From the NCBI GenBank assembly GCA_028622995.1, contig JAJQJQ010000011.1, positions 1,922,001-1,986,000 on the forward strand: DNA of 64,000 bases. Reading direction: 5' to 3'. Within the stretch, counting starts at the first letter, position 1, and the number at the start of each line of letters is the position of its first letter. A program made the translations under genes and the position numbers. Below, one piece after another: positions 1 through 11,504 of the stretch. Source of the stretch: Panagrolaimus kolymaensis (taxonomy: Eukaryota > Nematoda > Chromadorea > Rhabditida > Panagrolaimidae). A model generated the notes under the pieces. That model was not told the origin of the DNA and ran no database searches. It was given only the letters and a program-made list of their open reading frames with translations.

Positions 1-720
1 AGGTTTCGTCAGAAATGGGAAACATGCAAGAATATGTGCCACCAATCATGGTTCAGTGTCAGATAAACAATCGCAAATTAAAGTTTCAGTATGACACCGG
101 TGCAGCGATGACAGTGGTCAACAAGAAGGTATGGAGCATTTTGCGGAAACCAAAGTTGCATGAAGCAAAGTTTTATCTTCAAAGTTACAATGGCATAAGT
201 AACATTAAGATTCTTGGTATATGCGAAGTTGAAGTAAAGGTCAAACATTAGTGTAAGAAGCTATGTCTTACTGTTGTTAAGCAAGGGATTTCCTTGTTTG
301 GAAGAAATTGGATGAGCAAGTTGAAGATGTGTGAGAAAGACAAAGTTGATCAAAAAGCTAAATTTTAGAATATGCTTGAAGTTATTCCATGTAAAGCCAA
401 AGAGAATGTGAAGGTGCATGTAGGTCACATGCAAGGGAAGGTAAAAGGAAAGCAATGTCCTCGTCGCGGAAAGTTAATAGCATCTGGACAAGATGTGTAA
501 GGTGGATCAAGTGTCGATTATGCTCATCGTGAAAAATTAGCAACACCTAAAGAAAAAATTCAAAAAGCTCGTGGTTTCAGTCATCTCGAATTCAAAGTTG
601 TTGAAAATAATCATCATGTAGCTAATCTTGGACAAAGTTTTTGTGAAAAGCGAAGCCCTGAAGTTGGTCGAAGTTTCAAAGCAAATTCTCCAATAAAAGC
701 AATGCAGTTGTAAGGAACTT
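1..720 (+). mobile_element. Decayed gypsy/Ty3-type retroelement fragment (protease region)
   Basis: The frame opening at 15 encodes a retropepsin-like segment: the aspartic protease motif DTGA sits in the context QYDTGAAMTVVN, followed by VWSIL and a SYNG stretch. The same frame continues after a TAG at 249-251 with the typical post-protease motif LFGRNWMSKLKM, then meets another TAG at 366-368. Downstream frames are increasingly broken and no reverse transcriptase is seen. The DTG(A) catalytic triad plus the GRNWM motif is known from Metaviridae-like elements such as the C. elegans Cer family. The left end is cut by the window edge, so gag may lie outside. I see no LTR. I infer a dead copy. 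Confidence 0.75.
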
Positions 721-804
721 ACAATCTGTGAAAACTAAGTTCAAAGGAAATGGGGATCCAACGATGGATAGATACATCGAAAGTAACAACAAAAAGTAAA
801 AAAA

Positions 805-931
805 GCAATGGATAGATAATCAACAAAGAATTCAAAAGACAAAATTCTTTTCTTTGACCAGATACAGTTGTGTGTGCAATGAGAATAATCAACCGAAAGC
901 ATTAAAAATGAATATCAAAAAGGACATCTTG
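805..931 (+). repeat. Interspersed repeat, copy A
   Basis: About 127 bp that match, in reverse complement, the segment 5561-5687 at roughly 85 percent by eye. Shared blocks include AATCAACAAAGAATT, AATGAGAATAATCAACCG and GCATTAAAAAT. Similarity stops on both sides. It lies just downstream of the retroelement fragment and may be part of it or an independent short element. Confidence 0.75.
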
Positions 932-1146
932 AAATTTCCCTAAGCGGTCCCAAAGTAAATAAGAACATTTTTAAACAACGAGAAATAGCTTGCGTTTCAT
1001 ACAATTTGAGCCTCTTTTTACAACAACAAAAAACTATTTTACTATCGAATATGCTTTTTTCAGATTCTGATTATTATGTGTTTAAAATAATTTTTTTATT
1101 ATATTTCAATGACATCGTTTGTTTAAATTATAACTATTGCACGTAT

Positions 1147-2972
1147 TTAAATTATTGTGGCATTAGATTCAACAACAAATATCGCATCAGAAAGAATGGG
1201 ATACATGTAAGAAGTAAACAACGTGAAAGCAATAAGGGTAACAAGTTTTGACCAAAATTGTTCAGATAATATTATGTATGTATATTTGAATTTATAACTT
1301 GCAATCTTTTTGTTTGATATTTTTACTTTACTTTTAGCTGTTTCGTAATATTCTATCGTTGATTTGAGGCAATGATTGTTTTGAGGATCATATCCAAAAT
1401 CCCTTCGAGCTTTTTCAATTGAATATGTGTTTGTGAGAGCAAGAAGGTTAACTTCAAATCGAGTTAAAAGGGGCTCTAATTTGAATAAAAAGTAAAGCCA
1501 TTCTGAGACAAATGCAATAAAATAAACCAAATGATAAGGAATTTTAAATACTGGGATTGAAACACCAACGCATTCAAAAAGTGGATACCAAAAACCAATA
1601 TTCGAAACAGGTGATCCACCATCAACTATGTTGTATGCATTGCCATTGGTTGGAGAATCATGACCAATGCGAAGGGATTGTTCAGCTTTTCTTAAAGCCT
1701 GTTAAAATAGTTTTATTATTTATAGCTTATTGCAAAAATTTTGTTTTTTTAAAGGAACAAGACTATTTGATGCCTTTTCGAAAATTTCGATACTGGGGCT
1801 GGGAGAAAGAGTTGGGGCGGCGCGTGTTTGAATTACCGTGTCACCTACTGCCTTACACGGTAATTCAAACACGCGCCGCCCCAACTGTTCCTCCCAGCCC
1901 CAGTATTGAAATTTTCGAAAAGGCATCAAATAGTCTTGTTCCTTTAATACACATTTTTCAATAAATATTCAATGAGTTTATCTTTTGAAATATTTTAGTT
2001 ACCATGGTGTTGTATTTTTTAGCTCATGTAAAAAGGCACAATGCTATTATTAAAGTTAATTTTCCACATTCGAATTGCTGCTTTACTATTAGTCATTTAT
2101 TTTTTACTAGCTCTTTCATTTTTGTCCATAGCAATTTAAAAACTTACTAAAGAACTATTTTCTGCGCTACTGTATTGGCTCAAGCATGGTTCAGTTTTTG
2201 AAAACGTTGCTCGACAAAATCCTTTTGTACACATATCAACTGTCTTTTGAGTGCTTCTAATTTCACCAGGTCCATAAATTCCTCGAAGTCTAATAGCACA
2301 TGTTTCAAGGGTGCCTTTTTTGCCTTCTTTAAGCACATGTTGCTCGGCTTTGCATTTGGATTTTGCATATGGTGTTAAAAACTAAAAGGTTATTATTTAA
2401 GTTATTAATGATAGTAAAAATTTTAAACAAACGTTAGTCAAATAAGGCGCTGTTTCATCATCGAGATCAATAACTTCTTTATTACCAAATACAACAGCAA
2501 CCGTACTCGTGTACACTAATCTTCGGCATTTAGCTATGATACATTCTTCAATAACTAAACTTGTGCCTCCAACATTAACTAATTCGGTCATTTTCTCATC
2601 CAACTAAAATATTTTTACTTTCATCCTGATTAATGTATGAGGAAATTACAAACCGAAGCTCCACCTGACATTCCATAAGCTGCAAGATGGAAGCATGCAT
2701 CACAACCTTCAAGCGCTTCTAAAAGCTTTAAACGATCCAAAATGGAACCCTAAAAATTTTTTTTGGTATGCTTTTACTTTATTTTTAATGTAACTGGCCT
2801 TTACTAATTTAATATTTTTCCAATTAACATTTATATGAGGAAAATTTGAAATACTTAAATCTAATATAACAACCAAATGTCCTTCATTTTGTAAATCTCT
2901 TGCTAAAATTTGTCCAAGATATCCTCCACCGCCGAGAATACACATTTTCATTGTTGAATTTTCTTTAGTCAT
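1147..2972 (-). CDS. SDR42E-type short-chain dehydrogenase (3beta-HSD/isomerase family)
   Basis: Five exons (2805-2972, 2654-2749, 2433-2603, 2148-2381, 1147-1698) splice in phase to 406 residues, close to the roughly 393 of human SDR42E1. The N-terminus carries the Rossmann NAD(P)-binding motif GGGGYLG (residues 14-20). Next come [29 protein letters not shown], the catalytic YxxxK as YAKSK (Y150, K154), and [10 protein letters not shown]. The C-terminal half has [19 protein letters not shown] and [10 protein letters not shown]. This family oxidises 3beta-hydroxysteroid-like or related substrates at ER membranes; the nematode substrate is unknown. The last 60 residues include a hydrophobic stretch ([18 protein letters not shown]) that could be a membrane anchor, but this extension past IEYY is not typical and the 3' end is the least certain part. 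Intron 4 (1699-2147) is much longer than the others and holds a large palindrome. Confidence 0.88.
1749..1947. repeat. 199-bp near-perfect palindrome (foldback element) in an SDR42E intron
   Basis: Left arm 1749-1841 and right arm 1855-1947 (93 bp each) are reverse complements with about three mismatches; the loop is 13 nt (1842-1854). The part near the loop is G+C-rich (GGGGCGGCGCGTG) in an otherwise A+T-rich region. It sits wholly within intron 4 of the SDR42E gene, so its transcript would form a long hairpin. It could be a foldback MITE or a hairpin RNA source. I see no clear target-site duplication beyond A/T bases. Confidence 0.93.
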
Positions 2973-5560
2973 TATGAATTTTAAATGGGCAATTAATTAC
3001 ACTCTGCAAAAATAGGGGTCTTTAAAAATTTTATAAGATGCAATTAGTTTTCAGACGAAAAACATACATTCTTTTGATTTATCACACAAATATCAATATC
3101 ATTAGTTCACGGTTTTGTTAAAAAATTAGATGAAAAGGAAAGAAACGAAAAACGGGGTCAAAGTCGAAAGGTAAACACAAAACCACTAATAACTACATCA
3201 TTGGAAGAAAAAAAAATAATCAAGATGACGTTAAAGTTTTTTCTTTACAAAATGAATCATTGGTTAAAGTAATTAAAGAAAAGTATGAGCTTTATTGTGG
3301 TTAAAAAAAATAATGCGAGACAATTATGAAACTTCAAAATTGGATTTCGAAAAGTTCAAGCTTTGCCATTACGTGTTGCTTATGAGAAACATAGCCTTTT
3401 AGGATTGCCCCCGATCTTAAAGATATTTATTGCTCCTTTTTTCACGTAAAAAAACATCAAAATAATAAACTGAATTTTGATGTGTGATCTTTAAAGAGAT
3501 AATGGCTGTTAAAATAAACATTTTTGGACTTCGCTTCCTATCAGCAAGAAGAAAGTTGCAATGCCACTCTCGATGGATGTTGTGGATTCTTCATTTGTCC
3601 AGACTCCGGACGCAGTGGACATAAGACAGAAGTTTTAAATATGGTAAAAAAATAAAATAGAGTCTATTTTCATTAGAGGGAAAAAATAAATAAACAGGAG
3701 CCATGTAATAAATCAGGCCTGGGTCAAATGAAAAAAAAGATAAGCAACAACAAAAAATAAAAAGGAAGCCCTTTAAAAATAATAAAAAAATTTTTTTTTA
3801 AATGTCAGATTTTTTTTCTAAAGAATTTCTTAGAAGAATATTGAAAGGCCTGCTTCTACCGTAAGTAGCTTCGCATATGAAGAAAATATGTTTTTTAAAA
3901 GCATGTGTTCAATAGAGTTAATTAAAGAAAAATTTAAGGATAATTTATAGCTGCTGTAAAAGAGGGTGGAGAAAGTTTTGTTTTGTAGTTTTAATAAAGG
4001 TTAAAAAACGTTATATGTGAGATGAGAGAGAATAGAGGCAGGTGAGAAATAAGCTAGCAGGTGCCTTTTATGTACTTTACCACAAGTAAGTACAAAAAAG
4101 GCAAAAAGATATCAAATTTAACATTTAAATAATATTGAAACATGGATTTTAACTAATATAAATGGTTATGAGTAAAGGATTGGGATTCTTTTATCCAATC
4201 TTTTTTTATATTCTAAATTTCTGTTATTAAATAAGTTGAAAGATAAATGAACAAAAAGTGAAGGAAAAAAAATGTTGCATCACCTTAGTTTTGAAAAAGT
4301 TTACCTGATTGTGGGCATCAAGTTATTTAGGAGATAGTCTTTTGGAATACAAATATTTTTTATTTTGATAATATAAAAACTTGTAAAAAATAATCTGGTG
4401 GCTCAAGGGATTCAAAGATTTTTTTTCACATTAGAGGTAAAGCATTTTACAACCTCTTTTTGCCCTAATAAAATGTCAGATGCTGTCCTTTAAAATAAAT
4501 AACCTTTAAAACATTTATTTTTTTATTAATTTAATTATGATTTAATTAAATGTAAAAATGGGTAATAATTTTGCTCAAGGTTAAAAAAACATCGCATATA
4601 AAAAAATCTTAAAGTAACAATCAAGAGCGGTACAAAAAAAAAGAAGAATAAAAAATACACTTATTTTTTTTAAAGCTATAATTACTTAGAAAATATGAGA
4701 AAGAAAAAATTACGAAAGTAAGGAGTCACAAAAAAGGATAATGAAAGGTTTCCTTTGTCCATTTATAGGTCCTCCCTTTTGACGTCAAACATGTTGTCGT
4801 TGAAAAGAAAATGGAAACAACATACACCTTTAAATTTTTTTAAAAATTGTAACAATGTCTCTTGATTTATTTAAAAGCTTCACTATGATGAATAACTAAT
4901 TAAGATATTTTGTTACAAAAGTTTGCACACACACTTCCAAGAAAAATAGGTGACTTTGGTTTTTTTACGTCAAAAAATAAAGTCTCAAAAAAATGAATGT
5001 TTGACCTGTAAATTGGTGGTTGGGAAATAAGGATGATAGGTCGGTCGACGAAAGGTGTGAATAAAGAAAATGAAGAGAAGAAAAAATGGAACATAAAAGA
5101 CGACGGAAGGAAACAAAGTAACCACGGAAGACACCAATTTAGAAAAAAAAAGTGGAATTTGTCTGGACAACAACAAATAATTTTTAAAGAAAAACACCAG
5201 AAGAAAATTTAGAAAAATATGACTGAAAACTACAAAATGGTTTATTGAAGAAAAAAACAACAAAGGCTTCAAATTGATGCATACAGTATTTCTTCCGCAT
5301 TCTTTCAATTTTGTCTTTTTTCTGTCTCAATTTTTTATTCCTCTTTTATATAATTTTTTTCACCTCTCCATAGCAATGTCACATAGAAGACAAATGACTC
5401 ACGTAGTAGTATGAAATGATGTATGTAAAGGGAAAGAAAGAGAGCAAAATCAGTGCAAACAATGGTTGCTTCTTGTAAGCTTTTTGTGACTTGCTTATGT
5501 CAAACTTATATCATTTTTGTAAAACACAGCTTTATGAAGAACAAATCATGTTTATTTTTG
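2973..5560. other. Intergenic DNA, no gene seen
   Basis: Lies upstream of the SDR42E start and downstream of the RRP12 stop. The + strand is A-rich, with many in-frame stops and only short low-complexity open frames. A full CRE consensus TGACGTCA occurs at 4780-4787, an AP-1 consensus TGACTCA at 5395-5401, and a TACCGTA motif at 3857-3863. No RNA gene recognised. Confidence 0.6.
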
Positions 5561-5687
5561 ACCAGATGCGCTTTTTGATATTAATTTTTAATGCTCTCGG
5601 TTGATTATTCTCATTGTAATAAACAACTGTGAATCTGGCCAAACCAATGAATTTTTCCTTTTAAATTCTTTGTTGATTATCCATTGC
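5561..5687 (-). repeat. Interspersed repeat, copy B (inverted relative to copy A)
   Basis: The reverse complement of this segment matches 805-931 over its whole length with a few substitutions and one small indel. It lies about 110 bp downstream of the RRP12 stop codon, in the presumed 3' flank. Together with copy A it brackets the SDR42E gene in inverted orientation, about 4.6 kb apart. Confidence 0.75.
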
Positions 5688-5794
5688 AAATGAGAAATAT
5701 ATGTACATAATTTTATTGAAAACAAAAAAACTAAACATTCAAACACTATAATAAAATAATAGAAATAAAGAATACACGTAATATAATATTGAAA

Positions 5795-8700
5795 TCAGGT
5801 ATTCGACTTCATGGACTTCTTTTTACCCTTATTATCTTTAGAATTTTTCTTTTTGAGGATTGATTTAAGACCATTCTTGCGTTCTTTGTTTCTCAATGGA
5901 ACATAAGCATAAGGTTCAAATTTGTCGTTTTTCTTCTTTTCATCACTTCTTTTGAATTTCTTTCCACTTGTTCCACCAGTAGCATTACTAAGAATTGACA
6001 TAGCTTGAGAATGAGCCGTTGATCGATGAATACCATGTCCGCCAGGTTTATAAGTGCTTGCAACCACCGTAGAATTATCTTCTTGTTGTTCCATAACAAC
6101 TTCATCTTCAACTTCACGATTCTTTCGATCATCATTGTCTTCAAACATTTCAGAATTGTAGCGCTTTCTCTTTTTATCAATATTAACAATAACAATTCGA
6201 CCGTCCTTTGCCATTCTGAATGTATCATCCTTCTTTGGAGTTTCAATTGTAACTCTCTTTTCTGATGCATGAGATTTTTCTTTCATACTTAATTTTTGAA
6301 TGATAGCATCGCGATCAAGTAAATCAATGATTTCATCTTCCTCTTCATTCAAGAACACAGACATGTTGTCACGAGATTTTTTAGGCCGCTTTCCTTCTTC
6401 TTCTTCAGCAGCTTCATCATCAGTATCTTCAAGGATATCAAAAATGGTATCAGCTTTCACGGTGTTAGCTGTAGTAAACGTTGATTGAACATCTTCATCC
6501 ATAGATTCGTCATCACCTTCTTCAGCTGCAGTAGTGGAACCAGCTTGTTGTCTTCTTTCTCGTCGTCGTTTCATCTTTTCAATGTTCTTGATTTGTTTGA
6601 CAAAATCATCTTTTTTGGTGACATTCAAAAGCAATTCAGGGCCATATCTTTCAACCAAAACTTCGAGAAGTAATCGATTAGCTTTTCTAACACGCATAGT
6701 ATCATTTTGAAGATCTTGTTTGAAGATGCTTTCCAATATTAGTGACTTAAAAAATTCAGTTACTAAAACTCAGGTAGCTATAGAACTAACTAACCTTAAA
6801 TTGGGTCATAATAAATTCTTCCAATTTGTTGCACATAATACGAACACATCGAACTGCAAGTAATTTTACTGGTCCGCGAGTATCAATTAAAGTTTCGCAA
6901 GCAAAATGAATCAACTTGCTTAGAACTGAAGGATTTAGCACCTTTATGTATTTTTGAGTAATCATATTTAATGAGATCAAAGAAGCTCGAGCTTGTTCCA
7001 AAGAAACTTCTGTTTGACCCTCTGCATCAGGAGTTACATAAAGTTTAATTACAACATCCAAAATAGGTTCAAGAGAAGATGATGGGGTAATACTAAAAAA
7101 TGGTGGTTTTAAAACAAATGTAATTAATAAAAAGGGGTTTACTCTTCATTTGTTCCAGAAGCAATAAGTCCAGAACAAATTTGAAGGAAGCAATGAGCAG
7201 CTTGTTGTCGTGTCTTCTTTCCAAAACTTTTATCTTGAGAAAGAATAACTTGTTCAAGAATAGAATCCACAAAATATTTGAATTCATCATAATCAGAGAA
7301 AGTTGTAAGAATCTAATATAACCTAGCATTAATTTATGAAGACAAAAAGCATGAAAACTTACAGCTCGATAAACATTAATTCTTGGAGCACGTGCGGGAG
7401 GTAAAACTTTCTTCAACCCTTGAGAAATTAGTTTCTTAACAAATGGAGCATTCTTTTCAAAGAATGGTCGTAAAGAAGGTTCATTAATACGGGTATACAT
7501 TTCACTCAATATCCTTTAAAAAAACTATGTATGAATAAAGGTTTACTACAACAACAAAAACCAACCGGTAAGCTTTCTTTTGGAATGATGATAAATTGGA
7601 AGTAAACCATTTTTCAATAACAACAAAAATTTCCGCAAATTGTTCACCATTCAAACCTCTAACCAATGCAATAACAAGATCAGCAATGGCTTGTTTCTTT
7701 TCAAGTGAAACTTCATCATCCCGAAGTTTATTCAATGCAAGATCAATAAAGGTTTTTTTAACATCTTCAGGCGTATGAGAAATATATGCCCGAATGGTTT
7801 CTAATGTTGATAAACGAACTGCGAGATCATCATAATTTGTAATGCTTTGCTTTTCCACAGCTTCCAAAGTTTCTGCAGGAAGAGCAGTATAAATATTGAA
7901 TAAAATGGGAAGATAATTTTTTGCAAAACGTTTAACAATTTCTTCATGTCCATTTTTTTCAACAAAACGAATAGCTGAACGAAGAGATCGAAGAAGAATG
8001 AGACGAAGATCTAATCGATGAGCCAAAGCTGAACCAATCATTGGAGCCAATTTTGGAAAGCTTTCAGCAAAATCCACTGCTGAATTCAAAAGTTGTGGTA
8101 AAATTTGCCATACTTGAGTTTCAGATGTTTTATATAATTTTGCTATAAATGGTTCAAGCTTTTGAATGCGTTCATGTAAGGCAACAAGGAAAGGCATAAG
8201 GGTATCAAGAAAGTATCGAATACTTTCATTTTGAACATTATCAGAGAGAAGAGGAAGCATCCAAGAACGAGGGAAATCTGTTGACATTTCTGGAGCAGAT
8301 GGATCAATTCCAAGTTCGACAATTGAAAGGACTTTTGATAGCCCAATATTACGAATCGCTGATCCAAATACGATATCAATATTTCCAGAACAAATACAAT
8401 CATCCTTTTCACGAAGAGATGCAAGCATTAATAAAACTTTCTTTAAAATTGGTCCTTCAACCGCATTTTTGCTTTCTTCAAAGAGAACTGCCATTGATTG
8501 TAAAACAAATTTCCAAACTGAAGTGTTTTGAACATTCAGGGAATTTTCCAAAATTTCCAAACAATTGTGTGCTGCAACTGAATTATTTTTGATACAATCT
8601 GCCATTATTTTATTCAAGGATAAATGAACAGCATGTCCAAGTTCAGCACTAGGAGTATTGAAAGCTTTTCCAAATAATTCAAGCGTTTCTGGAAGAAGAT

Positions 8701-10051
8701 TAATACTCTTTTCTGTCGTCATTTTTGATAAACAACAATGAGCTTCACTAAGAGCTTGAAGCCAATAGGCAAAGACACTAATATCTGAAGGAGTTGAATG
8801 AGCTCGAAGGGCAAGAACTAATTCAGCATTCCGATTTATTGGAAATACAGAAGGAGATGGTGGACGTTCAAGAGTTTTTTGAATGCATTGAAAAGCCGCA
8901 CATTGTATTGTAGAATCCGACGAAGCTCCAAGTTGAAGCAAAAGTTCCATTAACGAAGCTAATTGTGCTTCAGGCATTCGATAAAGAATACCTTCCAAAA
9001 GGCATAAAAGTCGAGTAATCGTTTCACGATTGCCTAAAAAATATATTTTGAAAATTGAATAATATGTAAAAAATTATATGTACCATTTGCAATTTCAAGT
9101 TGCTCTTTTATTGCTTTTGAAACGGTTTTTGCAGCTGGATGAACTTCATCCGGTTTAACATAAGGTTCTTCGGTTAATAAAGTTCGAACAATTCGTCGAC
9201 TCATCATTCGGACACCTGGATGTGGGTGAATTGTAAAAGCCACAAGCTCAGATGCAGTGGCTTTGTTATCATTAATTTGCCAAAATGCATGTGGTTGTGC
9301 TTTCAATAAAGTTCCAAGCGCAGCAATAAGAAATTTTATAGCTCCATGAGCTTCCTTTTCGACAGCAAGGGCATTTAACTTTCTATCAAGAATCTATAAA
9401 GAATTAAGTCAACAATTTTTTTTATAATATTAATGATCTTACTGCTTTAGCACTGCTATAATACTTAATCACCAATTCCTTTGGAATTTTAGGAGCAATG
9501 AGTTGAAGCAAATAACTGCTTGCATAAACCTTTTTGATATCTTCAAGTGGAAGAGCATCAAGAGTGGATAATAAAACACCAAAATATTCAACATCACTTT
9601 GAGTGCCTTGTTTTTCTTTGATTACATCCACAGCTGAAGCAAGAATGGAGATGACATCGTTTTGGATTGTTGAACCAGATTTCCAAATTCGATTTACGGG
9701 TTCAAAGGTTGGATTTGTGCAATTTGTAAAACGACTAATTGCAGTCATTCCTTCCTGTGTGACCTCAGTGTTACCATCATCAATGTTCATTTCATCCTAT
9801 AAAACCGCAAATTTTTATATATGTTCATAAGAAATTCCACTTACTAGTCCTATACGTGCTAATGGATCTTCAGATGATACTTCTTGTTCAACTCTATCAT
9901 CAATAGCAATCATAGGTTCCCGTTGAGCAAGCCTTTGAGCTTTAGCTTCATCACGAAATTTAGTAACTGCGGCATTTTGAGATGATGATTGACCTCGTGC
10001 AATGGCAGTTGTATCCTTTCGATTAACGCGAACTCGATAATTTTTGCCCAT
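5795..10051 (-). CDS. RRP12: RRP12-like protein (NUC173 domain), ribosome biogenesis
   Basis: Eight exons (9845-10051, 9443-9796, 9084-9393, 7566-9033, 7363-7513, 7143-7312, 6795-7092, 5795-6745) join in consistent phase to 1302 residues; human RRP12 is about 1297. The first residues, MGKNYRVRVNRKD, are basic; the body is a run of HEAT-like helices. An acidic, low-complexity tail (EDTDDEAAEEEEGK) is followed by lysine-rich blocks with the family end motif KFEPYAYVPLRNKERK. RRP12 is a nucleolar and nuclear HEAT-repeat factor needed for 40S and 60S subunit maturation and export. The poly-basic C-terminus fits nucleolar localisation and RNA contact. The large exon 4 carries the NUC173-type region. 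Introns are all about 45-70 bp. The gene is transcribed away from the SXP/RAL-2 gene, which starts about 860 bp upstream. Confidence 0.93.
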
Positions 10052-10832
10052 CTTTTTTTAGCAATTTATAATGAAATATATCTAATAGTTCTCAAATAAA
10101 TTTATTGGAATTATTAGAAATCAATCACAAAAGCATTACTTGAAATTAGCACCTGAAATCATATGATCATTAGAGGAACTTCAGGGGTTGGAAATATAAA
10201 AAAATTGTTAATAAAACATTCTTAATCTATCGAAACTTGGTAAATTTAGAATCCTAATTACAAAAAATGGTAAAATTATTAAAAGAGATCAAGTAAATCG
10301 GCGATCGAAAGTAAGATGCGCTTGAGATTTTATTTGCAAAAAAAAAATCATGCATACCATAGGATCATAGTTCGTTAAAAGAAAAATGATGGCGGGACAA
10401 TTTTTGTTTAAATATTTTTCTTAAATCACTTTTGCTAAGTTTTGTCTTTAAAGAAGTTTACTTCTGTAAAATTTTTATAATATCTTTAAATATTTGTAGA
10501 ATGCATTTTTTTGTCGCTAAGAAATTATTGGTAAAATTTTTAAAGCAAATTTATTAAAGAAGCGGAATTTATAATTTATGATGATACCATTAAAAAACTA
10601 CTACTAAATTGTGTTTATTTTGGTCTCGGCTTAATTTTATTTTTTGATCTTGATCATTCCATTTTTGAAAACTTTTGTTCAAATATATAAGCTCATCTTG
10701 TTTATTCAACATAAAAAGCGATACTAATCTGTTACTCAGAGTTCTGAAAGTACTTCCTATTTAAAAGAAAAATGGAGGATTCGATTGAATATTGTTGAAT
10801 TTTGATTCACGTTTGATCTCTAAAATTTTTGA
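10052..10832. other. Divergent intergenic region between RRP12 and the SXP/RAL-2 gene
   Basis: Separates two divergent start codons. It contains no supported coding frame. A TATATAA run lies at 10684-10690, but the better-placed TATA element for the + gene is at 10833. Confidence 0.55.
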
Positions 10833-10840
10833 TATAAAAG
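10833..10840 (+). promoter_or_regulatory. TATA box of the SXP/RAL-2 gene
   Basis: TATAAAAG lies 70 bp upstream of the ATG at 10910. A start of transcription about 30 bp downstream, near 10863-10870, would leave a 5'UTR of about 40 nt. Placement and consensus match a strong core promoter. Confidence 0.6.
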
Positions 10841-10909
10841 ACATCTGTCATTATTCATTTTCAACAACTTCAATTCAGTTCAATCATCCAAGTTTATTTT
10901 ATTTGAAAA

Positions 10910-11445
10910 ATGTTCAAGCTTATTGTTGCTATTACCTTCGTTGCTGCCGTATCAGCAGGTCCAATGGGAGGTCATGGAGGTCCAGGTGGACCATTTGGTG
11001 AACTTGAAAAAGGTTTAACCGATGATCAAAAAACACAACTTCAAACCATTTTCAAGAATGATGCTTTAACCAAGCAACAAATTCAAGATCAAATTAAATA
11101 TTTCTTCTAAGGAATTGGTGGTGATGTTGCTGTAAGCTTTTACGTTTCTTAATAACTAAGTAAAAACAAATTGTTTAGACAAAATTCAATGAAATGGAAA
11201 CCAAAATGGCTTCAAAAGTTACTGAAGCTATTGCCAATCTTTCTGATGCAGCAAAAACTCTTGCCACCCAAATTCAAGCCATCCATCAAGATATGTCTCT
11301 TACCCGCGCACAAGAACAAGAAAAGGTTAAGGCTCTTTTCGATGGTGCAACCGATGAAGTTAAAACTGAACTTAAATCCGCCAAAGGTGCTATGTTTGGA
11401 GGCCAACATGGACATGGTGGTCATTTTACTACTCCTTCCGCTTAA
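10910..11445 (+). CDS. SXP/RAL-2 family (DUF148) secreted protein, interrupted by an in-frame TAA
   Basis: Two exons (10910-11131 and 11179-11445) with intact GTAAG/TTTAG splice sites give a 163-codon frame. It starts with a signal peptide (MFKLIVAITFVAAVSAGP), then a Gly-rich linker, then the helical DUF148 region (LTDDQKTQLQTIFKND, and VTEAIANLSDAAKTLATQIQ), ending in a Gly/His-rich tail. This nematode-specific family is secreted; its members are often abundant and antigenic, and some bind metal ions. Codon 67 (11108-11110) is TAA, where the frame otherwise continues as GIGGDVA and then TKFNEMETKM in exon 2. A single base change from GAA would restore it. Signal peptide, splice sites, the TATA box and an AATAAA at 11499-11504 all look intact, so this is a recent null allele, a very young pseudogene or a sequence error. 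Confidence 0.82.
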
Positions 11446-11504
11446 ATATTTGGATGACTCACGAAAAAAATGTTTAATTAAATTTAATTTTTATATTCAA
11501 TAAA

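Noticed and set aside
1557..1964. Overlapping open frames on both strands with near-identical peptides
   Set aside because: They are the two arms of the palindrome read on each strand, inside an intron of the SDR42E gene.
4985..5308. 107-residue hydrophobic frame on the - strand
   Set aside because: Phe-rich translation of poly-A DNA on the + strand; no motif, no splice partners.
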